The notes under the pieces are model-generated. The model was not told the DNA's origin, did not search any database, and saw nothing but the letters and a program-made list of their open reading frames with translations. The position numbers were made by a program, and so were the translations under genes. Shown here piece by piece: positions 52,835 to 61,056 of a DNA stretch of 64,000 bases. Location: contig JAEEXE010000001.1 in NCBI GenBank assembly GCA_016291375.1, forward strand, positions 1 through 64,000, in the 5' to 3' direction. Positions within the stretch are counted from its first letter, which is position 1. The number at the start of each line of letters is the position of its first letter. This DNA is from Butyrivibrio sp. (GTDB lineage: Bacteria; Bacillota; Clostridia; Lachnospirales; Lachnospiraceae).

Positions 52835-52904
52835 AGCTTAATGTGTCCGAAAACGTTTTTCAACATCAATGGGACGAACGACAATTTTTTGTTATGAACG
52901 ACAA
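52835..52904 (-). promoter_or_regulatory. LytTR-type promoter B (LanM-like operon)
   Basis: Minus strand: direct repeats TTGTCGTTC (52896-52904 and 52876-52884, 20-base period), then TTGAAA (52858-52863), a 17-base spacer and TAAGCT (52835-52840). The spacer also carries the AAAACGTTTT palindrome (52850-52859). The architecture is that of promoters activated by AgrA/ComE-like LytTR regulators. Confidence 0.75.
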
Positions 52905-52942
52905 GTTTTTTAACGATAAACATTAAATATCGAATTGGAAAT

Positions 52943-53656
52943 TCAAATCATTCCTTCCATTTTCATAGGCATCCTCGTAATAATTTTTCTAACCATAAAC
53001 TCACCAATTACAAAAACAACAACCATATATACAATGCTCACAGGTTTAAGCCCTCTGTAAAAAAGGGCATGTTCAAAGTTATACCAAGGATTTATCCAAG
53101 AAAATCCCAGCGGATTAAGTACACTTCCAAAAACCGTTGCCACAACCGATATAAGCATTGATATCATCTGACTTCTGGTAACCATTATAAGTATTGCTAC
53201 AAAATTGACCAGTGTAAAAACATTGAGCATTGAAAGAACTACCCACTCCCATTCATTCAAGAGCACAAAAAACGGATTACCTCCTTTTATTCCCACAAAA
53301 ACAAGCGTAATGGCAGTTGCCAGAAAAAAATAAAAAGCATTAATTATATAGTTTGTCAAAAGCTTCATCTTATAGCTCTTTTTCACGGATATATCAAAGA
53401 AAAAAGAATTGACTATACCGCAATTAACTTCCTCAATAAAAAAGCTTCTGGCAACAACAACAGAAATGATTATAGGGAAAAAGAAGCTCGCAAAAAGATC
53501 CATTGCAGTAACATAAATAATATCTGCCGTAATATCATCAACAAGAAGTCCCAGATATCCTTGAAACACAACGGAAAGTATTGTGATAAAAAGTCCGAAC
53601 AGAAGTATTCCCGCTCCCGTTATTTTCTTTAATTCAAATCTTATATGCTCCATCAT
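52943..53656 (-). CDS. ABC-2 type transporter permease (LanE/G or BcrB-like)
   Basis: A 237-residue membrane protein with six predicted helices, beginning FELKKITGAGILLFGLFITI. It matches the general layout of ABC-2 permeases that work with the BcrA/LanF-type ATPase two genes upstream. Five bases separate it from the preceding permease. Last gene of the second LytTR-controlled operon. The sequence is AT-rich compared with flanking metabolic genes. By context it probably helps expel or resist a membrane-active peptide. Confidence 0.82.
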   Translation of the reverse strand: MMEHIRFELKKITGAGILLFGLFITILSVVFQGYLGLLVDDITADIIYVTAMDLFASFFFPIIISVVVARSFFIEEVNCGIVNSFFFDISVKKSYKMKLLTNYIINAFYFFLATAITLVFVGIKGGNPFFVLLNEWEWVVLSMLNVFTLVNFVAILIMVTRSQMISMLISVVATVFGSVLNPLGFSWINPWYNFEHALFYRGLKPVSIVYMVVVFVIGEFMVRKIITRMPMKMEGMI

Positions 53657-53661
53657 TACCT

Positions 53662-54384
53662 CTACGAATAAAACTTCCTACCACACACATACACTAACGC
53701 AACACTGATAAAAATGTTAAAAGCAGTTATTCCAGCAATCATTCCAGCATTAAAAACATTACCCGATTCAAATAAATACACGCTCGCATACTGCGAAAAA
53801 TATCTAATAAATCTCAACCTTTCCGCCATAATTCCCATCAGATACATAATAAGAACCCCGAATATAACCGCCATTGGGAAACTCTTTATATAGAGCTGCA
53901 TGCAAAACTGAAGCGCATATCCAAAAACATTGGTAAAAAGAATAAATACCAATGCCGCATACCACATCCTACAGTCAGGCTCCATTCGCAAAAAATATTT
54001 TGTAATTGGGTAATATAATGCAACTGTCAGCACTCCGTATATGCTCTGATACAGCAAAAAAACCACATATTTTGAAATAACCAGTTTCTTTCCGTCAAAG
54101 AGTTTGGTCATCAAAAGATCCCACGTATCATTTATATATTCTTTTGTCAGTATGTTATATCCTAGGAACATAGAACAAAAAAGTCCGACTATAAGCCCCA
54201 ATCCGCAAAAGAAATACATGTTCACGCCTTCTTTTCCATAATGAGCATAGACGTTTGGATTCTCTCCAAGCCTAAACACTGCATAAGAAAGCACGCAACA
54301 TAGGATTGAAAATCCGATAACGCCAAAAATGTTTTTTTTGTCCGTTCTTAATTTTTTTAGTTCTTCAACAACAAGGCATCTCAT
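53662..54384 (-). CDS. ABC-2 type transporter permease, second subunit
   Basis: A 240-residue permease with six predicted helices. The N-terminus is CLVVEELKKLRTDKKNIFGV, an ABC-2 start, and the last helix reads NIFISVALVYVCGRKFYS. Its start overlaps the ATPase stop by four bases (ATGA type), so translation is coupled. With the next gene it forms the two-permease set seen in LanFEG immunity transporters. Substrate not known. Confidence 0.82.
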   Translation of the reverse strand: MRCLVVEELKKLRTDKKNIFGVIGFSILCCVLSYAVFRLGENPNVYAHYGKEGVNMYFFCGLGLIVGLFCSMFLGYNILTKEYINDTWDLLMTKLFDGKKLVISKYVVFLLYQSIYGVLTVALYYPITKYFLRMEPDCRMWYAALVFILFTNVFGYALQFCMQLYIKSFPMAVIFGVLIMYLMGIMAERLRFIRYFSQYASVYLFESGNVFNAGMIAGITAFNIFISVALVYVCGRKFYS

Positions 54385-55283
54385 ATATTGTCTCTTTCTT
54401 TTTCAGTAAGAGTAAGGTATATGCTCTCAAGATTATTGCTCGGCGAAATTTCAAATACCTCTACATCTTTTTTTACAAGTTCTTTTACAATCCCGGGGAT
54501 AATGGATTTTGCTGTCTCAATATAAAAAGCGTCTTTTTTTCTGCTATAGCTGACTCCAATCGCCTTCAGTACTGCAGCAGTATTTCCAGCATCGTTCGTT
54601 CTAAGGCAATACTCAAGTCCTTCTGTTGCATAGAGCTCATCTACTGTTCCTTCAAAGATTTTGCTTCCTCTATCAATTATGCAGATTCTGTCGGAAAGCT
54701 TTTCTATTTCGGCAATATTATGACTTGAAATAAATATGGTACATCCTTCATTGTGTGCCATCTCTTCAAGCATTTGTCTGATTTCAAAGATTCCCTTAGG
54801 ATCCAGGCCATTTGTAGGTTCGTCCAGGATAAGCACTTGGGGATTATTCAAAAAAGCTATCGCCAGTCCCAGCCTTTGCTTCATACCGAAAGAAAAAGAC
54901 GAAACCTTTTTGTTTCCTGTGTGATCAAGTCTTACAAGCTTAAGAACTCTGTCCACTTCGCCAAGCGGTTTTCCCAGTATTTTCTGCAGATATAAAAGAT
55001 TCTCCCTCGCTGAAAGGTTCGGATAATAATTAGGCTTGCTTATAAAGACACCGACATTTTGCATAATACTGCTATCCAAATGTTTCATCTCTTTTCCATC
55101 GTACTTGACAGTTCCGCAGTCAGCCTTAAGAAGCCCCACCATCATCTTCATGGTTGTGGTCTTTCCCGCTCCGTTCGCCCCAATAAACCCATAAATCTTT
55201 CCTGCAGGGATTGTTAGTGAAATATTATTTACTGCAATATATTCCCCGAATTTTTTGCTCAAATGTTCTACTGTGATTTCCAT
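54381..55283 (-). CDS. ABC transporter ATPase (BcrA/LanF-like)
   Basis: A 300-residue ATPase: Walker A GANGAGKTTTMKMMVG (about residues 37-52), Q-loop region VGVFISKPNYYPNLSARENL, signature SFGMKQRLG, Walker B VLILDEPTNGLDPKGI and H-loop SSHNIAEIE. The C-terminal 80 residues are the variable domain of bacitracin/lantibiotic-type ATPases. It is followed by two ABC-2 permeases. The signature is SFGMK rather than LSGGQ, normal for this subfamily. Likely function is immunity to or export of a membrane-active peptide. Confidence 0.9.
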   Translation of the reverse strand: MEITVEHLSKKFGEYIAVNNISLTIPAGKIYGFIGANGAGKTTTMKMMVGLLKADCGTVKYDGKEMKHLDSSIMQNVGVFISKPNYYPNLSARENLLYLQKILGKPLGEVDRVLKLVRLDHTGNKKVSSFSFGMKQRLGLAIAFLNNPQVLILDEPTNGLDPKGIFEIRQMLEEMAHNEGCTIFISSHNIAEIEKLSDRICIIDRGSKIFEGTVDELYATEGLEYCLRTNDAGNTAAVLKAIGVSYSRKKDAFYIETAKSIIPGIVKELVKKDVEVFEISPSNNLESIYLTLTEKERDNI

Positions 55284-55291
55284 ATTTTCCC

Positions 55292-55525
55292 TTATCTTGT
55301 AATCTTAATGCTTGTTCCCAGAATCATGACAATAATAACTATCACCTTAAAAACAAAAAAGCCCTTGGAATTACCATCTTTTGAAAATAGATTTGACGTC
55401 ATAGGAAGCGCTAAGATACATCCAAGCACCATAATAATTCCTCTTATATAATCCTTGTCAATAAAATCAAACACTCCAAGAAATAAACAAAAAGCTGCCA
55501 GTACCCATGAAATTATAGTTTGCAT
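55292..55525 (-). CDS. Small membrane protein, unknown function
   Basis: A 77-residue protein starting MQTIISWVLAAFCLFLGVFD, with two or three helices (also YIRGIIMVLGCILALPMTSN and a C-terminal VFKVIVIIVMILGTSI). The ATG at 55525 has GGAG upstream; a longer open frame with no ribosome site is rejected. Eight bases separate its stop from the ABC ATPase start, and it follows the other small membrane protein by 22 bases. Possibly an accessory immunity protein; no family recognised. Confidence 0.7.
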   Translation of the reverse strand: MQTIISWVLAAFCLFLGVFDFIDKDYIRGIIMVLGCILALPMTSNLFSKDGNSKGFFVFKVIVIIVMILGTSIKITR

Positions 55526-55547
55526 TTTTTCTCTCCTTGCTAAAAAT

Positions 55548-55976
55548 TTATATTTTTTCTTTTTCAAATTTTTCTAAACCTTCTTGAAATGGCACAGAAA
55601 TCATCATCATAGCGCCGGTTAACACGGCTATGCCCACATAAATTCTTTTCATATCAAGCCCAAGCATCCATAATGCTGTAATAATAAAAATAAATCCGAG
55701 CACTAATTGATATATCTTCATAATTCCTTTTTTACTTTTTTTCAGTCTAATTATAAAAAAGTAAATATCTAACACAAAAACAAGGATAAAATCGATGATA
55801 AGGAGTACTTCTCCTATTGGGTTCTTACCAAAAAAAGCCAAAAATATATTATATGTCCCCAAGATGCAGGAACAAACTTTGATTACCCTATTTTCCCATA
55901 TAATATTAAATACCTTCCATTTTGTTAAAGCGAATATAATCCAGGAACATCCTACCACTACTAATAAATTTTTCAT
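55548..55976 (-). CDS. Membrane protein, unknown function, first gene of the ABC operon
   Basis: A 142-residue protein with four predicted helices: KNLLVVVGCSWIIFALT, VCSCILGTYNIFLAFF, VLLIIDFILVFVLDIYFFII and two short hydrophobic stretches near the C-terminus, which ends in a charged tail (EGLEKFEKEKI). ATG at 55976 with GGGAG nine bases before it; a GTG two codons upstream is too close to that site. It is the first gene after LytTR-type promoter A. I cannot assign a family. Confidence 0.7.
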   Translation of the reverse strand: MKNLLVVVGCSWIIFALTKWKVFNIIWENRVIKVCSCILGTYNIFLAFFGKNPIGEVLLIIDFILVFVLDIYFFIIRLKKSKKGIMKIYQLVLGFIFIITALWMLGLDMKRIYVGIAVLTGAMMMISVPFQEGLEKFEKEKI

Positions 55977-56025
55977 TTCCACACTCCCTAATGTTATGGT
56001 AATACTATGTTTGTCTTACAAGCAA

Positions 56026-56095
56026 AGCTTACTGTGTCCGAAAACGTTTTTCAATAACAATGGGATGAACGACAAGTTTTTGTTATGAACAACGG
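56026..56095 (-). promoter_or_regulatory. LytTR-type promoter A (ABC operon), near-copy of promoter B
   Basis: Minus strand: CCGTTGTTC (56087-56095, decayed) and TTGTCGTTC (56067-56075), then TTGAAA (56049-56054), 17 bases and TAAGCT (56026-56031). Sequence and spacing match promoter B at 52835-52904 almost base for base, including the AAAACGTTTT palindrome. Confidence 0.75.
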
Positions 56096-56113
56096 GTTTT
56101 CGTATCATTTAGT

Positions 56114-56149
56114 AAAAAAAGAGCTCTGAGGAATAATCCTCCGAGCTCT
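56114..56149 (-). terminator. Terminator of pfp
   Basis: AGAGCTC-GAGGA and TCCTC-GAGCTCT form a 12-bp stem with one mismatch and a 4-base loop, followed on the minus strand by seven T (A at 56114-56119 and next base). Confidence 0.85.
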
Positions 56150-56187
56150 CCACTTAACTCAATCCGTAATTCAATTTACCGGTAATA

Positions 56188-57453
56188 TCACACAGCCTCA
56201 GCGATAACAAGGTGTCTGGGAAGTCCTCCTGAAATGATCGGCATCATCTCGCCGAAGATAAGAGGACGGGCATACTTGTCAAACTGCTCTGTAAGGCCGC
56301 ATCCGTCGGGTGTTATCCACTCGTTGGGGATCATCTTCTCGCAGTTGGCGATAGAGTGTATGTCGTAGGTTCCGTAAGTGCAGATGTAAGGGCAATCACT
56401 GCTCCACTCTTCCTTACCGAAGTCTTGATACATAGCTCTCTTCATGATGATCATCTTGCCGGTCTCACCCGCAACGGCAGCATTAAGAGCTTCATAGCCG
56501 CACTGATAAGCCTCTCTTACGTCTGTAAGTGATGCCATGTGAGAAGCTGCTCTCTGAAGAGTGCTGAGCTCAACGGTTCTTGTACGTAAGCCAAGCTCTG
56601 CACTTAATTTGTCGGCAAGTACCTTACAAGCTGCGCTCATCTGCTTATGACCGAATGTATCCGTTGCAACTTTGCCTCCGAGCTCGCACACATATGTGCC
56701 GTCGGCAAGTTTGATTCCCTCTGAAATTACAATAAGTACGGGCTTACCTTTGGAAGAGAGTTCCTTCATCTGCTCCATGAACTTGTCCATGTCAAAAGGT
56801 CTCTCCGGAAGAAAGATTGCATCGGGTCCCGAGCAATCATCAGATTTGGATAAAGATGCCGCTGCCGCAAGCCATCCCGCATTTCTTCCCATGATCTCTA
56901 CGATAACGGTTGCAGGATTTCTTTTGTCAGCTGCCTGATTGTCTCTGATCAGCTCTTTTACGCTGGTCGCTATATATTTGGCTGCAGAACCAAAGCCGGG
57001 GCAATGATCGGTGATAGGAAGATCATTGTCTATTGTCTTGGGTATGCCGATAAAACGCTGGGATTTACCCTTTTCTTTTGCATAATCCGACAACTGCATG
57101 ATTGTATCCATTGAATCGTTGCCACCGATATAGAAAACCATATCGATATTGTTCTTCTCAAGAACGTCGAAGATCTTGATGTAGTCAGCTTCATTCTTAC
57201 TTGCTACAGGAAGCTTGTATCTGCATGTACCGAGAACCGCTGCAGGCGTTCTCTTAAGCAGTTCCACATTGGTCGTATCCGACAAATAATTATCCAGATC
57301 AACGATGTGTCCGTTAATAAGACCTTCAATACCATGGAGCATACCGAATACCTTTGGTGCTCCGAGTTCCTTGGCGCGTACATAAGCGCCGGCCACAGAC
57401 GCATTGATAGCGGCCGTAGGCCCACCTGACTGTCCGATTATGACGTTATTCAT
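56188..57453 (-). CDS. pfp: 6-phosphofructokinase, pyrophosphate type
   Basis: A 421-residue phosphofructokinase that phosphorylates fructose-6-phosphate. It begins NNVIIGQSGGPTAAINASVA. The phosphate-donor site reads YIGGNDSMDT, with Asn-Asp instead of the ATP enzyme's Gly-Asp-Gly, and the next motif is PKTIDND; both are marks of PPi-dependent enzymes. MGRNAGWLAAA follows. Length (421) also fits PPi-PFK better than the 320-residue ATP form. Single gene with GGGAGGG before the ATG and a strong terminator. Cytoplasmic glycolysis. Confidence 0.9.
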   Translation of the reverse strand: MNNVIIGQSGGPTAAINASVAGAYVRAKELGAPKVFGMLHGIEGLINGHIVDLDNYLSDTTNVELLKRTPAAVLGTCRYKLPVASKNEADYIKIFDVLEKNNIDMVFYIGGNDSMDTIMQLSDYAKEKGKSQRFIGIPKTIDNDLPITDHCPGFGSAAKYIATSVKELIRDNQAADKRNPATVIVEIMGRNAGWLAAAASLSKSDDCSGPDAIFLPERPFDMDKFMEQMKELSSKGKPVLIVISEGIKLADGTYVCELGGKVATDTFGHKQMSAACKVLADKLSAELGLRTRTVELSTLQRAASHMASLTDVREAYQCGYEALNAAVAGETGKMIIMKRAMYQDFGKEEWSSDCPYICTYGTYDIHSIANCEKMIPNEWITPDGCGLTEQFDKYARPLIFGEMMPIISGGLPRHLVIAEAV

Positions 57454-57749
57454 GAGTCCCTCCCAACTTAAGTAGATTTTTGTGTAGTTTCTTTTTATAT
57501 ATCACGGATCTAACCCGCAATTTTCACACAACTAAGATAATAATGCCAAAGGCTCCCTCAAATAACAAGTCTTGACTTTTCCGGCGTTTTTTCTCCTGTC
57601 TAAAAAGTTTATAGATTTTTATTATTTATTTATTTGATTTGGGTACAAAAACGACCTTATCATTAATCTAGGATAAGAAAAAAGTTTGTAAATGGGGATC
57701 GTAACTACAGTCAGCTAACATCATAGTCAGGCACAAATAGGTGTAAGCT
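57454..57749. other. Divergent intergenic region between pfp and the CAP-domain gene
   Basis: About 296 bases, AT-rich. TTGATT near 57634 with a weak TTATCA 17 bases later could serve the plus-strand gene. No convincing hexamer pair was found for pfp. No riboswitch signature or peptide gene recognised. Confidence 0.4.
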
Positions 57750-58262
57750 ATGAAAAAGACATTACGAATAATCCCGGCTCTCTTAATGATCACATACCTT
57801 GTCGCAACATTCGAAGGCAGCGCATACGCAAAAAGCGCCAATCCACCTGATATTTACGACATTATAATGCTTCAGAAAATTAATTCGTTTAGAGAAGAAA
57901 ACGGACTTCCTGCTCTGGAACTAAACGATGATCTTCTGGATGTCGCCGATGTGCGCCTAAACGAGCTCCCGGTTAATTTCGATCATACAAGGCCAAACGG
58001 AGAGAGTTACAAGACAGTATATACAGAGCTTGGACTTACGGATAAATATGAGCGCGGAAGCGAGAACATCGCCAAGATTCTTGATGATTGGGATTTTGAA
58101 AACGAAAACGGCGACGAATATGTTGAATATATCTTTGAAGCATACGTAAACAGTGACAGCCACCGTGAGAACATGCTTAAGCCTTACTGGAAATACTACG
58201 GCAGCGGATTCCTGACCAATTACAACGGTAATTGCTACCAGATACAGGTATTTGCAAAATAA
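57750..58262 (+). CDS. Secreted CAP/SCP-domain protein
   Basis: A 170-residue protein with a signal peptide (KKTLRIIPALLMITYLVATF, cleavage near GSAYAK) followed by one CAP domain. Typical CAP blocks: INSFREENGLPALELNDDL, the SENIA-type box and SDSHRENMLKPYWKYYGSGF. The conserved His of the first CAP motif is present in FDHTRP. Bacterial CAP proteins are secreted and often of unknown role; some bind sterols or lipids. AGGTG precedes the ATG. Single gene ending at a bidirectional terminator. Confidence 0.88.
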   Translation: MKKTLRIIPALLMITYLVATFEGSAYAKSANPPDIYDIIMLQKINSFREENGLPALELNDDLLDVADVRLNELPVNFDHTRPNGESYKTVYTELGLTDKYERGSENIAKILDDWDFENENGDEYVEYIFEAYVNSDSHRENMLKPYWKYYGSGFLTNYNGNCYQIQVFAK

Positions 58263-58272
58263 AACGGCTAAT

Positions 58273-58312
58273 AAAAAAGGATTTCGGTTTTTGATATACC
58301 CGAAATCCTTTT
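58273..58312. terminator. Bidirectional terminator
   Basis: AAAAAGGATTTCGG and CCGAAATCCTTTTT form a perfect 14-bp stem with a 12-base loop, between the CAP-domain gene and the converging chemotaxis gene. Confidence 0.88.
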
Positions 58313-58336
58313 TAATGTGATAAATTTTCCGATATT

Positions 58337-60811
58337 TCATCCAATCCTAAAGAACTCAAGATCCTCTTTTAAGTTATCCGCAAGTCCCTTTAGCTCTGCA
58401 CTTGTCTCTGCAAGCTTTGCCGTCTCCATATTAAGTTTTGTCATCGCCGTAGATGTAGTCTCGGCAGATGCCGCATTCTCCTGAGATATAGCCGACAGAT
58501 TGGTCATAAGATCGACAACCGTTTCTCCGGATTTCTCGCAATCCTGCGCCTGTATAAGGACTTTCTCAACCGCTTCGATAGTATAATCAATACCCGTACT
58601 TACATCTCCGAATATATTACTTGTGCTGTCGATGCTGTTCTTTTGCTCTTCGATGCGCTCTGTAACTTCATTGATCGTTTCAACCGTACGATTGGACTCT
58701 TCTGTAAGGTCTTTTATGATTCCTTCAATAATCGTTGTGGATTCATTGGTCTGATCCGCAAGATTCGATATCTCACTCGCAACTACCGCAAATCCTCGTC
58801 CGGCTTCTCCCGCTCTTGCCGCTTCAATACTTGCATTAAGAGACAAAAGATTGATCTGATTGGCAACAGATGCTATAAGACTTACCGCATCCTGGATCTT
58901 TCCTACGGATTCATCAGTCTTGTTAACCTGTTCAACGATCCTTCCGAATGCTTCATTTGTAGAAACACTGGATCTGTTCAATGTATCCATGTTTGCAGAA
59001 GCTTCTTTTCCGGCACTGCTCATATCTCCTGACTTTTCGGATAGTCCCGATACACTTGAAAGGATCTCTTTAATATTGTTTCCTATATCAACAACCTTCT
59101 GTGAGGATGACTCGATATCTACAGCCTGCTCTCCGGCTCCCTTTGAGATCTCACTTATGGTCTCATTTATCTCGCCGGCAACGATCTTTGTCTTATTTGC
59201 GCTCTCTTCAAGCTGTAATCCGGAATCCGCAAGCACACCCGTAAGCTCTTTTACCTTACCGATGGTTCCTTCCAGCGTATCCATGAATCCGTTAAGACTC
59301 GAAGCAAAGAGTGCAAATTCATCTTTACCTTCAGCATTGGCTCTTGCCGAGATATTTCCGCCTGCTATCTCATCAATAGCGTTACTGAAATTATTAACGC
59401 TCTTATTTATACCTGTGCTAACCCTTGCAAGGATGAGAAGTAGGATAACGATACTGATGATAAGGACCAGGATAACTATAACGGTTACGCTTGATCTTAC
59501 TGCATTCATCTGTGCAACAGCATCGCCCTGGACCTGTGCGCAAAGTTCACTGAGTTCACCGTTAATCACACTGTTATCAGCCTTTATCGCAAGTGTCCTC
59601 TCATCTATTGTCTTGAGCTCTTCGAAAATAGCTTTCTTGGCGCTCAAAGAAGCAAGTGAGATGTCAGCGAGCGAAGGATCTGTTGTATATTTGGGTATAT
59701 TGGCTTCTATCTCGGCTATTCTCTCTTCTATCTCCGCAAGGTTGGCCGAAACATCTTTTCCCTCAACTACAAGCTTACTGTAGGCACCTACCATCGTATC
59801 CAGTTCTTCAAGATTGGTTTCAAAGTCATATACTCCGGATATGGAGCCGCCGTATTTATACTCACCGCCCGGATTTATAACTGAATTATCAAGATACATC
59901 TCATATTTAAGTACGGGATATTTCTCGATGTCATATTCTTTTACCGGAATACTCGTAGAAGCCTCTTCCCATCTGGCATTAGCTTCATCATACTTACCTG
60001 TGACCTTTATCGCCGTTGCTCCGCCAAATTCAGCGAAATCCGCTTCTGCAAGGCCATCACCTGATTTTTCCATGGTATCAAATGTAGAAAGATCTATATC
60101 AAGAACTTCCGCTCCGTTTACAAGCTGAACATTCTTAACGTAGTAATCGCCCTTATAGGTAAAGGTTCCTCCGAGACGGAATGCAAGCTTGTCACGCTTT
60201 CCCGCTACCGGTAGTTCTCTTTCGTAAGCGACCATCGTATAGTTCTTTCCGTCCACTGTTACAGGTGTGCCCTCTACTCCGAAAGTGGAATCGATCCATG
60301 GGATCTCGAGCCACTCATTGTTATTTACAAGGTTTTTAAAGCTGTCGGAAAGATCGGTACTTGCATCCGTAAATTCCTTGAACTTACCGATGGAACTGTC
60401 GTATCCACGCTCTGAATGTATTGACTTTATCTCGCCATAATTGGCTTTGTCCTTGGAAACATTGGCAATAATGGCATCTACGTTACTTGCATATGCCCTG
60501 TCCGCTATTGATTTTAGCTGATTTGCCTTAAGATCCATCTCGTCAAGGTTTGACAAGGTGGCATCAAGATAGCTCTCATCAACGTAGTACTGATAAAGAG
60601 CGTCATTGGCCAGATTCTGAGACTGTAAAACATTAATCTCATTTACAAGAGAGACAACCTCACTGTTCTGACCGTTCCTGTTTATGGATGTGACACCAAG
60701 CAATCCGATAATAAGAGCTGCTGCTATTCCCAGTGCACCCATGATCAGGATTTTTCCTTTTACGGATTGAAATAAGTTACCTTTGCCGCTACGAGTCTTC
60801 TTTTTGTTCAT
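58337..60811 (-). CDS. Methyl-accepting chemotaxis protein
   Basis: About 824 residues: a basic N-terminal tail, helix 1 (about 19-41, [19 protein letters not shown]), a large outside sensor region, helix 2 (about 437-462, [20 protein letters not shown]), a HAMP domain and a cytoplasmic signalling domain with the hairpin tip [20 protein letters not shown] (about 650-680). It signals to CheA/CheW. The sensor of about 390 residues is long and unassigned, with internal low similarity to known families. The ATG at 60811 has GAGG nine bases upstream; two earlier ATGs are less well placed. Shows the host is chemotactic. Confidence 0.92.
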   Translation of the reverse strand: MNKKKTRSGKGNLFQSVKGKILIMGALGIAAALIIGLLGVTSINRNGQNSEVVSLVNEINVLQSQNLANDALYQYYVDESYLDATLSNLDEMDLKANQLKSIADRAYASNVDAIIANVSKDKANYGEIKSIHSERGYDSSIGKFKEFTDASTDLSDSFKNLVNNNEWLEIPWIDSTFGVEGTPVTVDGKNYTMVAYERELPVAGKRDKLAFRLGGTFTYKGDYYVKNVQLVNGAEVLDIDLSTFDTMEKSGDGLAEADFAEFGGATAIKVTGKYDEANARWEEASTSIPVKEYDIEKYPVLKYEMYLDNSVINPGGEYKYGGSISGVYDFETNLEELDTMVGAYSKLVVEGKDVSANLAEIEERIAEIEANIPKYTTDPSLADISLASLSAKKAIFEELKTIDERTLAIKADNSVINGELSELCAQVQGDAVAQMNAVRSSVTVIVILVLIISIVILLLILARVSTGINKSVNNFSNAIDEIAGGNISARANAEGKDEFALFASSLNGFMDTLEGTIGKVKELTGVLADSGLQLEESANKTKIVAGEINETISEISKGAGEQAVDIESSSQKVVDIGNNIKEILSSVSGLSEKSGDMSSAGKEASANMDTLNRSSVSTNEAFGRIVEQVNKTDESVGKIQDAVSLIASVANQINLLSLNASIEAARAGEAGRGFAVVASEISNLADQTNESTTIIEGIIKDLTEESNRTVETINEVTERIEEQKNSIDSTSNIFGDVSTGIDYTIEAVEKVLIQAQDCEKSGETVVDLMTNLSAISQENAASAETTSTAMTKLNMETAKLAETSAELKGLADNLKEDLEFFRIG

Positions 60812-60992
60812 AATCATCCACCTCACAAGGTTAATCAATTACTCCCACATTGCCCCCAACAGCTCCTAAACTTATTCAGCACGCCATAAATTATGCACAA
60901 TTATATTTTACATCAGAAAAAGAGTGCGAAGTATTAAATAATTATTATTTTTTATCGGTTTTTCGTCTTGATGATGCTCAGAAAAATAAAAA

Positions 60993-61025
60993 AGCCATAA
61001 GAGTGAATATTACGCTCTTATGGCT
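60993..61025 (-). terminator. Terminator of glmS
   Basis: AGCCATAAGAGTG pairs with CGCTCTTATGGCT (one G-T pair) around a 7-base loop. The minus strand then reads TTTTTATTTTTC. Confidence 0.85.
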
Positions 61026-61056
61026 CAATATAATCTATATTATCCAATATTATCTA

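Larger units (their letters stand above)
52574..52942 (-). other. Regulated leader of the LanM-like operon
   Basis: About 370 bases without a clear gene. From upstream to downstream it has the LytTR-type repeats and promoter (52835-52904), CATAACATTATGG-type inverted repeats at 52796-52808 and 52668-52680 enclosing about 115 bases, a 14-codon frame (52761-52717, MNNKVSNIIIDISG) with a poor ribosome site, and an attenuator-like hairpin at 52633-52656. Confidence 0.6.
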
